Shown here: positions 34,715-42,632 of the stretch, in pieces | Layout: every line of letters begins with the position of its first letter | Position numbering within the stretch: the first letter of the stretch is position 1 | Source: Clostridia bacterium | Lineage (GTDB): Bacteria; Bacillota; Clostridia; Oscillospirales; CAG-272 | Direction of reading: 5' to 3' | DNA: 64,000 bases | NCBI GenBank assembly: GCA_017942005.1 | Contig: JAGAVJ010000027.1 | Span: 124,001 to 188,000, forward strand | Translations under genes and position numbers: made by a program | The notes under the pieces: generated by a model | Database searches by the model: none | Told to the model about the DNA's origin: nothing | Seen by the model: the letters and a program-made list of their open reading frames with translations, nothing else

Positions 34715-34837
34715 TCAAACACGGGAGTTTTTTGCATCCCTGTCATGCGCTGCAAGTCCATAGCATTTCCCGGTAAATCTGTCATTTTCTATGTAAATGT
34801 ATTCGTATTGCAAAAAAACAAATTTTGCAAAAATCAT
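34715..34837 (-). CDS. Small protein, possible DUF6514-like remnant
   Basis: A 40-residue frame with a strong ribosome site (AAAGGAG eight bases before the ATG at 34837). The sequence FVFLQYEYIYIENDRF...YGLAAHD resembles the start of small Firmicute proteins of the DUF6514 type, which are usually about twice as long. It may be a truncated copy or a short real protein. The function is unknown. Confidence 0.35.
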   Translation of the reverse strand: MIFAKFVFLQYEYIYIENDRFTGKCYGLAAHDRDAKNSRV

Positions 34838-34951
34838 TGACGGCGCTCCTTTGAAACAGAACGTCTTATTTTCAAAAGAAAGGTCTCTTTTGCATGATAC
34901 AGCGATTTTACGTATGCATATAAGCAAAGCACCGATACAATCGCTGTAAAG

Positions 34952-35038
34952 TCTGAAAATAAAATTTTCAGACCGTGTTTTGTGGCTTACGCCACAACTC
35001 CACAATAAGAGGAGATAACTTTCACTTTCGTGAAAGTT
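34952..35038 (+). promoter_or_regulatory. Multi-hairpin leader of glpP
   Basis: TCTGAAAA-TAAAA-TTTTCAGA (34952-34972), CCGTGTTT, TTGTGGC-TTAC-GCCACAA (34980-34997), CTCCACAATA, SD AGAGGAG (35008-35014), then the perfect 11-bp hairpin 35015-35040 with TTTC loop. The hairpin is base-for-base the same as at 5816-5841. Confidence 0.75.
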
Positions 35039-35074
35039 ATGATCATAAACATGCTGAAATCATCAATTTTATGA
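35039..35074 (+). CDS. 11-residue leader ORF overlapping glpP start
   Basis: An ATG at the end of the leader hairpin opens an 11-codon frame (MIINMLKSSIL) whose TGA overlaps the glpP ATG as ATGA. glpP has no ribosome site of its own, so ribosomes finishing this frame probably start glpP. Translation is not proven. Confidence 0.4.
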   Translation: MIINMLKSSIL

Positions 35075-35649
35075 ATTCTTCAGAACCCATTTCCCGTATT
35101 TTGGAACGTGCGCCGGTCATCGCTGCCGTCCGCAAAGCGTCAGAAATTTCCTATCTATCCGTTCCAGAAAACAGCACAGAGATTGTCTTCATCCTGCACG
35201 CAACCCTGTCTGATGCAAAGACACAGACAACGGCAGCAAAAGCAGCTGGAAAGCTTGTTTTTCTGCATGCGGATTTAATCGAGGGACTATCGCCGGACAC
35301 AGAAGCCATGCGCTATCTGCGCCAAACAACACCGGCAGACGGCATCATCTCAACCCGATCCGGCGTGATCCGCTGTGCAAAGGATGCCGGATTTTTAACG
35401 GTTCAGCGTTTTTTTGTCGTGGATTCACAAGCAGAAGAAACGGTACTGCGCACAGTGTCCCAAACAAATCCTGACTGCATCGAGCTGATGCCCGGCTTGA
35501 TCTTTCCTGTCATGAAACGCTTGACCAAAAGGCTGTCACAGCCGATGATCGCGGGCGGATTGATTCAGACAAAAGAGCAAATTCTGACACTGCTTTCTGC
35601 CGGAGCATGCGGCGTTTCCACAAGCTGCCGCGCCTTGTGGGAAGCTTAA
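35071..35649 (+). CDS. glpP: Glycerol-3-phosphate responsive antiterminator
   Basis: 192 residues of the GlpP family, which binds G3P and allows read-through of leader terminators in glp mRNAs. The family marks are RAPVIAAVRKASE, GKLVFLHADLIEGLSPD near residue 60, DGIISTRSGVIRCAK near 90, TVQRFFVVDS, CIELMPGLIFPVM, and MIAGGLIQTKEQI near 165. No glpF, glpK or glpD is next to it, so its target lies elsewhere. Start at 35071 is the only in-frame ATG near the conserved region. Confidence 0.88.
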   Translation: MNSSEPISRILERAPVIAAVRKASEISYLSVPENSTEIVFILHATLSDAKTQTTAAKAAGKLVFLHADLIEGLSPDTEAMRYLRQTTPADGIISTRSGVIRCAKDAGFLTVQRFFVVDSQAEETVLRTVSQTNPDCIELMPGLIFPVMKRLTKRLSQPMIAGGLIQTKEQILTLLSAGACGVSTSCRALWEA

Positions 35650-35723
35650 CCGTATTGTTTTCCATCAATGATGATATAAATCATCATTCACAGCAGAACT
35701 TCAAACAATACATCCATTCACAA

Positions 35724-35774
35724 AAAAAAGACCTTCTGCATCCCGTTTTCCGACAGAATGAGAAGATCTTTTTT
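35724..35774. terminator. Bidirectional terminator between glpP and argH
   Basis: AAAAGACCTTCT pairs with AGAAGATCTTTT around a 23-base loop, with A- and T-runs on the two sides. Confidence 0.65.
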
Positions 35775-35786
35775 ATTATGTTGCAG

Positions 35787-35826
35787 TGTGTAACGATTCA
35801 CAATATCATTTGTAAATCGTTACACA
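35787..35826. repeat. 12-bp inverted repeat TGTGTAACGATT
   Basis: TGTGTAACGATT and AATCGTTACACA flank a 16-base loop with no T-run. Related TGTA..CGATACAC sequences occur at 13167, 13408, 63866 and 63950. It could be an operator or RNA hairpin near the argH end. Confidence 0.4.
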
Positions 35827-35844
35827 AATGGTAAAGCATATGCA

Positions 35845-37242
35845 TTATTTATTTTCGGATGCTGCATCTGCATGTTCAAGCGCAGCCTTGACAGCGGCGA
35901 TCTGCCGCAGAACAGATTCTTTTGCAGGACCGCCTGTGACGTTTCTGCCATTGACACAGGTATCCAGACGAATGGCGTCGAAAATATCCGCTTCAAATAC
36001 CTCGGAAAACGAACGGTATTCTTCCAATGTCATGGTTTCCAGTGTTTTGTCGTTTGCAATGCAGAACGCGACAATGCCGCCGACAATCTTATACGCCGCA
36101 CGGAACGGCATACCGTGCTTTACCAGATAATCTGCACAGTCGGTCGCATTAATAAAGCCGCCGGATGCCGCATTTCTCAGCCGGTCTTTCTTCACGGTCA
36201 TGGTTGCAAACATCTTTGTAAAGACCTCCACCGCAATCTTTGTATTGTCAATGGCGTCAAAAATGGCTTCCTTATCCTCCTGCATGTCCTTATTGTATGC
36301 AAGCGGAAGTCCCTTCATCATGACAAGCAGCGTTTGCAAATCTCCATAGACGCGGCCGGTTTTCCCGCGCACCAGTTCTGCAACATCCGGATTCTTTTTC
36401 TGCGGCATGATGGAAGAACCGGTGGAAAATGCGTCATCCAGTTCTAAGAATGCAAATTCACTGGAGCACCAGAGAATGATTTCCTCGGCAAAACGGCTCA
36501 TATGCATCATAAGAATGGAAAGGTCGGACGCAAATTCCAATGCAAAATCACGGTCGGAGACACCGTCGATGGAGTTTGCCGTAACAGATGCAAAGTTTAA
36601 CAGTTCCGCGACACGTTCCCGGTTAATCGGATAGGTTGTAGATGCCAAGGCTCCAGAACCAAGCGGCATGACATCGGTGCGGCGATAGGTATCGAACAGT
36701 CTGTCAAGGTCACGCAGAAACATCTGCGCATATGCAAGAATATAATGCGCAAACGTCACAGGCTGTGCCCGCTGTAAATGCGTATAACCGGACATGACGG
36801 TATCGGTGTGTTCCTCTGCCTTTTCCACAATGGCAGAAAGCAGATTGCGTACCAGCGCCATGACCTCTTTGATTTCATACTTGCAATACATGCGGACGTC
36901 CAGTGCCACCTGGTCATTGCGGGAACGTGCAGTGTGCAGACGCTTGCCGGTATCACCGATACGCGCGGTCAAAACCTCCTCCACAAACATATGGATGTCC
37001 TCTGCTTCCGGATTGATTTCAAGCGCTCCGGATTCAAGATCAGCAAGGATTCCCTTGAGTCCATCCACGATTTTTTCGGATTCTTCCTTTGCAATGATGC
37101 CGCACTCTCCAAGCATGGTGGCATGTGCAATGCTGCCGGTGATATCCTGCCGATACATCCGGCAGTCAAAGGAAATGGAGGAATTGAAATCGTTGACGCG
37201 GCGGTCAACGTCCTTTGAAAATCTTCCTGCCCACATTTTCAT
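35845..37242 (-). CDS. argH: Argininosuccinate lyase
   Basis: Last step of arginine synthesis. 465 residues with the lyase superfamily signatures: KMWAGRFSKDVD at the start, TARSRNDQVALD near 110, SGYTHLQRAQPVTFAHY near 155, and GSSIMPQKKNPDVAELVRG near 280, the active-site loop with the catalytic Ser. SD AAAGGAG precedes the ATG. It follows argG, but a terminator-like hairpin and a mobile element lie between the two genes. Confidence 0.95.
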   Translation of the reverse strand: MKMWAGRFSKDVDRRVNDFNSSISFDCRMYRQDITGSIAHATMLGECGIIAKEESEKIVDGLKGILADLESGALEINPEAEDIHMFVEEVLTARIGDTGKRLHTARSRNDQVALDVRMYCKYEIKEVMALVRNLLSAIVEKAEEHTDTVMSGYTHLQRAQPVTFAHYILAYAQMFLRDLDRLFDTYRRTDVMPLGSGALASTTYPINRERVAELLNFASVTANSIDGVSDRDFALEFASDLSILMMHMSRFAEEIILWCSSEFAFLELDDAFSTGSSIMPQKKNPDVAELVRGKTGRVYGDLQTLLVMMKGLPLAYNKDMQEDKEAIFDAIDNTKIAVEVFTKMFATMTVKKDRLRNAASGGFINATDCADYLVKHGMPFRAAYKIVGGIVAFCIANDKTLETMTLEEYRSFSEVFEADIFDAIRLDTCVNGRNVTGGPAKESVLRQIAAVKAALEHADAASENK

Positions 37243-37270
37243 GGTTTTATATCTCCTTTATCCATATGAA

Positions 37271-37304
37271 AAAGGGCTGTTACGTTTTGCGGCAACAACC
37301 CTTT
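37271..37304 (-). terminator. Terminator-like hairpin before argH
   Basis: Read on the minus strand, AAAGGG...TGTT and AACA...CCCTTTTT form a stem followed by T's, 29 bases before the argH start. It may limit read-through from argG. Confidence 0.5.
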
Positions 37305-37338
37305 GATCGGTTTTATCGTACCCAAAAAACGGATATTA

Positions 37339-37551
37339 ACGTAAGTTCGATGAGGAGATGCTTTTTGAAAAAAGCACCTCCTCAAACTCCTCCGCAAAAA
37401 CTTTTAACGAATAAAATATCACATAAAATAAGTAAAATAAGCTGATTTTTGTTGGTTTATCCAGTTTAAAGTTTTTGAAAAGGGATAAGGGGAATGGGGA
37501 AAATCTTTTATTCAAAAAAGTCTTCCACCATGAAATTCATCGAACTTACGT
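37339..37551. mobile_element. MITE-like element with 15-bp TIRs and 7-bp TSD
   Basis: ACGTAAGTTCGATGA (37339-37353) and its exact reverse complement (37537-37551) bound a 213-base element with no reading frame of note. The 7 bases GATATTA lie directly outside both ends (37332-37338 and 37552-37558), a target-site duplication, and the right copy contains the argG stop codon. Internal hairpin GAGGAGATGC.../...GCACCTCCTC is shared with 32768. The transposase is not in the window. Confidence 0.8.
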
Positions 37552-37555
37552 GATA

Positions 37556-38782
37556 TTACTTTCTTTTTGCGTCGAGCTTTGCTTTTTCCTTGATCGGAAG
37601 ACCGAACAAATTGATAAAGCCGGCAGCATCTGCCTGGTTGTAGTCCTCATCCTCACCGAAAGAAGCGGTCTGTTCGTCGTACAGTGTATAAGGAGAGGTC
37701 ACGCCTGCATTGATCATGTTGCCCTTGTAAAGCTTGAGCGTAACGTCACCGGTTACCGTTTCCTGGGTCTTGTCTACAAATGCGCTGAGCGCTTCACGCA
37801 GCGGTGTAAACCACTGTCCGTTGTACACAAGGTCTGCCATCTTCGGCGCAATCATCGCCTGCTGGAAGTGGAATGTCTCCTTATCAAGGCAAATGGTTTC
37901 CAGCACATTGTGCGCCTTGTAAAGGATGGTACCTGCGGGTGTCTCATAAACACCGCGGCTCTTCATGCCGACCAGACGGTTTTCGACAATGTCCAGAAGG
38001 CCGATGCCGTTTTCGCCGCCGAGCTTGTTGAGTGTTTCCACCAATGCAATCGGTGCAAGCGCTTCCCCGTTGACTGCGGTCGGAATGCCCTTTTCAAAAT
38101 GAATGGTAACGTAGGTGGGAGTGTCAGGCGCCTGTTCGGGAGAAACGCCAAGCTCCAAAAATCCGGGTTTGTTGTACTGCGGTTCATTTGCCGGGCTTTC
38201 GAGGTCCATACCCTCATGGGAGAGGTGCCAGATGTTCTTATCCTTGGAATAGTTTGTTTCGCGGTTGATCTTTAAGGGAATGTTGTGCGCTTCCGCGTAA
38301 TCGATTTCCTCGTCACGGGATTTGATGTTCCATTCACGCCACGGTGCGATGATTGCCATGTTGGGGGCAAATGCCTTGATGGTCAATTCAAAACGAACCT
38401 GGTCATTGCCTTTGCCTGTACAGCCATGGCAAATGGCGTCAGCGCCTTCTGCAATCGCAATTTCCACAAGACGCTTTGCAATGCAGGGACGCGCATGAGA
38501 GGTACCGAGCAGATAATCCTCATATTTGGCGTCTGCCTTTAAGCACGGCCAGATATAATCGGTGATGTATTCTTCGCGCAGATCTTCAATATACAGCTTG
38601 GAAGCGCCGGTCTTGAGCGCTTTTTCTTCCAGACCGTCCAGTTCTGTTCCCTGACCGACGTTTCCGGAAACGGCAACCACTTCACAGTTGTTATAATTTT
38701 CCTTTAACCACGGAATGATGATGGAAGTATCAAGACCTCCAGAGTATGCTAAAACTACCTTTTTGATGTCTTCTTTTTTCAT
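37556..38782 (-). CDS. argG: Argininosuccinate synthase
   Basis: Joins citrulline and aspartate with ATP. The conserved protein starts [26 protein letters not shown] with the PP-loop, then [32 protein letters not shown] near 125, [28 protein letters not shown] and [14 protein letters not shown] chose the ATG at 38782; the ATG at 38794 (Met-Val-Ile-Lys-Met) directly after the leader hairpin is in frame and could add four residues. 408 residues is the normal length. Confidence 0.95.
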   Translation of the reverse strand: MKKEDIKKVVLAYSGGLDTSIIIPWLKENYNNCEVVAVSGNVGQGTELDGLEEKALKTGASKLYIEDLREEYITDYIWPCLKADAKYEDYLLGTSHARPCIAKRLVEIAIAEGADAICHGCTGKGNDQVRFELTIKAFAPNMAIIAPWREWNIKSRDEEIDYAEAHNIPLKINRETNYSKDKNIWHLSHEGMDLESPANEPQYNKPGFLELGVSPEQAPDTPTYVTIHFEKGIPTAVNGEALAPIALVETLNKLGGENGIGLLDIVENRLVGMKSRGVYETPAGTILYKAHNVLETICLDKETFHFQQAMIAPKMADLVYNGQWFTPLREALSAFVDKTQETVTGDVTLKLYKGNMINAGVTSPYTLYDEQTASFGEDEDYNQADAAGFINLFGLPIKEKAKLDAKRK

Positions 38783-38821
38783 TTTTATGACCATAACTCC
38801 GCACAAGCGGAGTTTTCCTTT
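38783..38821 (-). promoter_or_regulatory. SD-hairpin-start leader of argG
   Basis: AAAGGA (38816-38821) is followed by AACTCCGC-TTGT-GCGGAGTT (38795-38814) and TTATGGTCATAAAAATG. The hairpin sequence differs from those at 5816 and 35015 but the position and trailing segment are the same. Confidence 0.7.
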
Positions 38822-38895
38822 CATGGAGTCTCCCAATTTCACGGAAAAAAACGATAAACGCTTCTGGATATCGTTTCTTTTCCAATGACAGTATA

Positions 38896-38924
38896 ATTAT
38901 ACAATATTTTTAAAAAAAGTGCAA
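38896..38924 (-). promoter_or_regulatory. Sigma-A promoter of argG
   Basis: TTGCAC (38919-38924) and TATAAT (38896-38901) with 17-base spacing on the minus strand. The remaining 180 bases to 39110 hold nothing recognisable. Confidence 0.65.
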
Positions 38925-39110
38925 GATGCATCCTGACGAAAAAGCAGCTGTATTTTTAGTTTTCACTGTATATTTATTACAATAACAGGTATTTTTCGCC
39001 GTTTTTGAAGAATTTTATTCGTTACAGTCCTCTTTGGAGAGCGGAAATGATTGCGGACCGCCCTCTTGCATAAATACAAATCATTTTTGAAAATTTATGC
39101 ATTTTTGCTT

Positions 39111-39599
39111 TCATACATCCGTATGCTTCTGCGACTGTACCTGCTGCTGTCCCTGCTCGTTTTCCTCCAAACTGTCTGATACTCCCATTTCTTCATTTGA
39201 ATCAGCGTCTTTATCCTCGTTTTTGGTGTGTGCCTTTCCCCGTCTCTGTTTCTTTTTCTCTTTCTCCTTTTGATACAGCGCCTTGGTCTTCATATGCAGC
39301 TCATGCAATAATCCAAGCGTCTTGGTATCGTGTGGAAAAAGCTTTTTCAAAAGAAAAATTGCAATTGCCAGTGTAACAATTTTTTCAGGAGAGATCGGCA
39401 GCCACAAAAACGCCAGGTATGCGCCTGAAACTGCCATCATCCACTGGATGCCGAAAAAGGTTCCAATCCCCATCATGACATAAGACCACCCGTTTGTGAT
39501 CATCCATGCGATGCCAAAGCATAGAAGCAGTCTTGGGTTGGAGATGCAGTATAAAACTTTTTTTGCAATTTCGATTAATTTTTCCCGGTTCAGTTTCAA
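39111..39599 (-). CDS. Small membrane protein with charged tail
   Basis: 162 residues. Two to three hydrophobic segments (LLLCFGIAWMITNGWSYVMMGIGTFFGI, WMMAVSGAYLAFLWLPI, IVTLAIAIFLL) occupy residues 22-85, and the last 60 residues form a Lys- then Glu/Gln-rich cytoplasmic tail. The type is common in clostridial genomes without a known function. The start is TTG at 39599 with GAAGG nine bases upstream. It stands 111 bases behind the GNAT gene on the same strand. Confidence 0.7.
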   Translation of the reverse strand: MKLNREKLIEIAKKVLYCISNPRLLLCFGIAWMITNGWSYVMMGIGTFFGIQWMMAVSGAYLAFLWLPISPEKIVTLAIAIFLLKKLFPHDTKTLGLLHELHMKTKALYQKEKEKKKQRRGKAHTKNEDKDADSNEEMGVSDSLEENEQGQQQVQSQKHTDV

Positions 39600-39710
39600 T
39601 GTGCAGTGCCTTCTTTAATTTTCTTGCTTTTTCGTTTCTGTTTTTTCAATTCCGATTTTGTTCTTTGGGTTCTGTTCGTCTGCTTCCACGCTTCGCCTTG
39701 CTGCGCTGCG

Positions 39711-40325
39711 TCAATTTCTGCCTTTCCATTCTGTACACAAAATGGAATAATAACAGGCGTCAACAATACCGCGGTTGCTGTAATCCGCCATACGATGTGT
39801 CCCTTCATAGGTCATACCGCATTTCCTCATCACATCTCCGGAATGCGGATTATCGGGATCATGCATGGATTCGATGCGCTGCATCCCGACCGTATCAAAA
39901 AAATGCGCGATCACCGCCAAAAGCGCTTCGCTCATGATCCCGTGATGCCAGTATTGTTGACCAAGTGCATATCCGATATGCACGCACCCTGTAATCTCAT
40001 TCATATCAACTGCGCCGATGGTGCCAATCGGCTCCCCTCTCTGTGCCGCGCCATCCTCCATCGCCAAATCCGTATCAGGCTTCGGCACAATCGCCCACTG
40101 ATACCATGCAGGATTTTGGTACTGCGCGATCCAGTCGCAAAGGACCGCATGAGAAACCGATACATCTGCATGCGGCTGCCAGCGCAGAAAGCGTGTGACT
40201 TCCGGGTCGGATGCCCAGTTACGATACATTGCAGCGTCGTCCTGTATGACAAACGGACGCAGAACCAAGCGGTCTGTTGTTATGGGAATACTCCCTGTAT
40301 GATTTAGGTTTGGATAAATTTTCAT
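39711..40325 (-). CDS. GNAT N-acetyltransferase, RimJ/RimL type
   Basis: 204 residues. TTDRLVLRPFVIQDDAAMYRNWASDPEV is the typical start, GTIGAVDMNEITGCVHIGYALGQQYWHHGIMSEALLAVI spans the acetyl-CoA site, and NPHSGDVMRKCGMTYEG follows; these motifs are read in short pieces at residues 15, 95 and 160. It acetylates an amine on a protein terminus or small molecule. AAAGGAG and a normal seven-base spacing precede the ATG, although the upstream leader belongs to the multi-hairpin family. Confidence 0.85.
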   Translation of the reverse strand: MKIYPNLNHTGSIPITTDRLVLRPFVIQDDAAMYRNWASDPEVTRFLRWQPHADVSVSHAVLCDWIAQYQNPAWYQWAIVPKPDTDLAMEDGAAQRGEPIGTIGAVDMNEITGCVHIGYALGQQYWHHGIMSEALLAVIAHFFDTVGMQRIESMHDPDNPHSGDVMRKCGMTYEGTHRMADYSNRGIVDACYYSILCTEWKGRN

Positions 40326-40466
40326 AGTTATCTCCTTTCATTGTGGAGTTGTGACCGCCCGCAGGCGGGCATCGTTGCTTTTCAAGCAACAAAAGTCACA
40401 AAATCACGGTACGAGAAACCATTAAAATGGTTTCTCTTGAAAATTTTATTTTTCAGACTTTCTATC
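40326..40466 (-). promoter_or_regulatory. Multi-hairpin leader lacking the SD-ATG hairpin
   Basis: On the minus strand: TCTGAAAAATAAAATTTTCA, GAGAAACCATTTTAATGGTTTCTC (40412-40436), GTACCGTGATTTTGTGAC, hairpins with TTGCTT/AAGCAA and CCCGCC-TGC-GGGCGG, GTCACAACTCCACAATGAAAGGAGATAACTATG read in pieces. After GATAAC the start codon follows at once, where other copies carry the hairpin. Confidence 0.7.
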
Positions 40467-40666
40467 ATGTATTCGTTTTACGATATCGGTATTATACCAC
40501 CGGGTTATGAACCTGAAATGACAGTATTTTTATTTTTTCTTCATGAATATGGAAAACAACGATAAAACAAAACCGTTCCCTCTCTCAACCAATCAGATGC
40601 AGAGAAAGAACGGTTTTTCATACTGTGTGTGCTTGATATATTTTTATGGGGAAAACTTTTTTCTAT

Positions 40667-42199
40667 TTACTGGTCGATTTCGCGGAAAGACTCCACCATC
40701 TTGTTCAGCTTCTTCTGAATGGTCTTTTCATGCTTTGCATAGTTGGAAGAAAAATCACGGCTTTTATTATTCATCGGCGTATAGTATGCGCCATTTAAAA
40801 AGAAATTCGAGCAATAATCACCGTATGCCAGCGGGAAGGAACCGCCGATGTGGTCATGGATGATGTCGATCATCTGAGAAGAATAGTCGTCCCGGGAATA
40901 TTTAACCTTCAGACCGGTTTCATAGTATGCGGGAAGCACGATCTTCTGCGTTTCACGGCAGAGTACCTCCAAAACGGCACAAATGGTATCAAATTTGGAG
41001 ACGGTAACCGGAATGACGCCGATTTCTGTGGTATCGTGAGAAGAAGTGATGTATTCTTTTTGTGTTTCGTCCATCTTCGGATACGGCAAGATGCCGACTT
41101 CATCCTTCATATCGCGCAGATTTTCAAAGGAACCGAGACGGTTATATGCCAAAAACAACGCTCTGCCGGATTTGAAGATATTCGTTGCTTCCGGGTCTGA
41201 TGTTGGAGAATTCGGATTCAGATCTGTGTAAATAGAACCCGTTCCATCTGCATAGAAAATATCGTTCAGTTTTTCCAGCAGCTTGACAGAACGCTCATTA
41301 TTCATGGCGAGTGTCAGTGTACCATCGTTTTCCAGATTTACATAGGTCATATCGGCAGACACGATAAACGGAATGGACGGTCCCCAAAGCTCAAATGCGA
41401 TCATACCGAAGCGGTCATCCACGTCCTTTTTGCCATTACCGTTCAAATCCTGATAGGATTCATTGATATAAGACAGAAGTTTATCATAAGTCCAGGTGTT
41501 ATTCAAAACCTCCTGGTACAGCTGATCTCCGTCGTCGAACAGACTTGCAAGCATATTCTTATTAAAATACAGGGCGTGCGCGGAACGCAGAATATCGATA
41601 AAGTAGTCGCCTGCCAGAATATACTGGTGTTCTCCGCCGTCAAGGGAAAGCGGCTCCATGTATCCTTTGTACCAATAATTCTTGGAATAATCAATATACG
41701 GCGCATCTGCAACATTCATAAACTTACCGGAAACAGAGAGTGTTGCCAGAGGGAACAGGTCATTGATGACGATATCATATACATCATCGCCTGCCATAAC
41801 CAGCTTGGAAATTTCACTGCCGCAGTTGCTGTAGGTTACGTCTACTTCGGTATAATTCAGTTTGACATTCAGAATTTCTTCCACAGAACGGTTGCGCTCG
41901 TATGCAGAATCCTGCACCGCATCGCCGGTTTCTTCTTCGGGTCCTTCAATCAGGTAATTGGAATTGCCGACGCCCGTAACCTCATTGATACTGGTATAAA
42001 TACGGATTTCTTCTCCGCCAAAATCAAAATCGGCAAACGGATCAGGTTCTTCGGTGACGGCTTCTGTATCCGCAGACACCATCCCCTGTACTGCCTCTGT
42101 GTTCCCCACAGTGTTCTTTTCCTGTGCATCAGAACAGGAAAGCGCTGCAACTGCTCCCACAGCGAGCAGCGCCAAAAAAATCAAATTTCTCTTTTTCAT
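40667..42199 (-). CDS. Extracellular solute-binding lipoprotein
   Basis: 510 residues with signal peptide and lipobox ALSC (Cys22). Close paralogue of the next gene at 42633: both share EETGDAVQDSAYxRNRxVEEILNVKL-type segments, VADAPYID, ALYFNKxMLASLFDDGD, the calcium-loop segment DLNGNGKKDVDD near residue 240 and EVGILPYPKMDETQ. The start ATG at 42199 has AAAAGGA nine bases upstream; the ATG at 42205 is only three bases from it. A substrate-capture role for an ABC importer is inferred; the importer is not encoded here. Confidence 0.85.
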   Translation of the reverse strand: MKKRNLIFLALLAVGAVAALSCSDAQEKNTVGNTEAVQGMVSADTEAVTEEPDPFADFDFGGEEIRIYTSINEVTGVGNSNYLIEGPEEETGDAVQDSAYERNRSVEEILNVKLNYTEVDVTYSNCGSEISKLVMAGDDVYDIVINDLFPLATLSVSGKFMNVADAPYIDYSKNYWYKGYMEPLSLDGGEHQYILAGDYFIDILRSAHALYFNKNMLASLFDDGDQLYQEVLNNTWTYDKLLSYINESYQDLNGNGKKDVDDRFGMIAFELWGPSIPFIVSADMTYVNLENDGTLTLAMNNERSVKLLEKLNDIFYADGTGSIYTDLNPNSPTSDPEATNIFKSGRALFLAYNRLGSFENLRDMKDEVGILPYPKMDETQKEYITSSHDTTEIGVIPVTVSKFDTICAVLEVLCRETQKIVLPAYYETGLKVKYSRDDYSSQMIDIIHDHIGGSFPLAYGDYCSNFFLNGAYYTPMNNKSRDFSSNYAKHEKTIQKKLNKMVESFREIDQ

Positions 42200-42317
42200 G
42201 GTCATTTTTCCTTTTCAATAAAAAAATCGCATCACACCCGATGCTCTTGTCAGATGTATGATCATACCGTTCGGCACACAGCGGCGTGATGCGTCTGTGC
42301 GATGGTAGCATCAAAGG

Positions 42318-42366
42318 GCGTGCTGTTAAAAACAGCGTGCTGTGGAACAGCGTGCTGTCATACAGC
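42318..42366 (-). repeat. Three tandem GCTGT...ACAGC hairpins in 5' leader
   Basis: GCTGTTAAAAACAGC, GCTGTGGAACAGC and GCTGTCATACAGC follow one another with GT between them. They lie inside the predicted leader of the gene at 40667, about 120-160 bases before its start. They may be an RNA regulatory array or a repeated operator. Confidence 0.5.
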
Positions 42367-42425
42367 ATTCCGCCATGTACATATTGCACACGCACATTGT
42401 TTGCAAAACAAACCTCTCTGTGTAT

Positions 42426-42454
42426 ATTATAATACATCTGCGATGTTTTGTCAA
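42426..42454 (-). promoter_or_regulatory. Sigma-A promoter of solute-binding gene at 40667
   Basis: TTGACA (42449-42454) and TATAAT (42426-42431) with 17-base spacing on the minus strand. Confidence 0.75.
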
Positions 42455-42512
42455 TTGTTCGTGACACAAAAGACTGAAAGTTCGGGTAAGATGCGATAAA
42501 ATTTTCAATAAG

Positions 42513-42615
42513 GGGCAACGCCCCGTCATTGGGGCGTTCCGGTGGTAGATTGTACCACCACCGGAAAAAGTAAGTGGCTCCCGCCGCCTATAGAGGCGAG
42601 GGACATCTTACTTTT
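42513..42615 (-). terminator. Hairpin series ending gene at 42633
   Basis: AAAAGTAAG (42566-42574) pairs with CTTACTTTT (42607-42615), followed on the minus strand by TTTTT. Two further perfect hairpins lie beyond: TTCCGGTGGT/ACCACCGGAA (42537-42566) and AACGCCCC/GGGGCGTT (42518-42538). Confidence 0.55.
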
Positions 42616-42632
42616 AGTTATAACTGCAAAAA

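Noticed and set aside
42318-42366. CRISPR array
   Set aside because: Units are only about 15 bases, self-complementary, without spacers of uniform length, and no cas genes are present.
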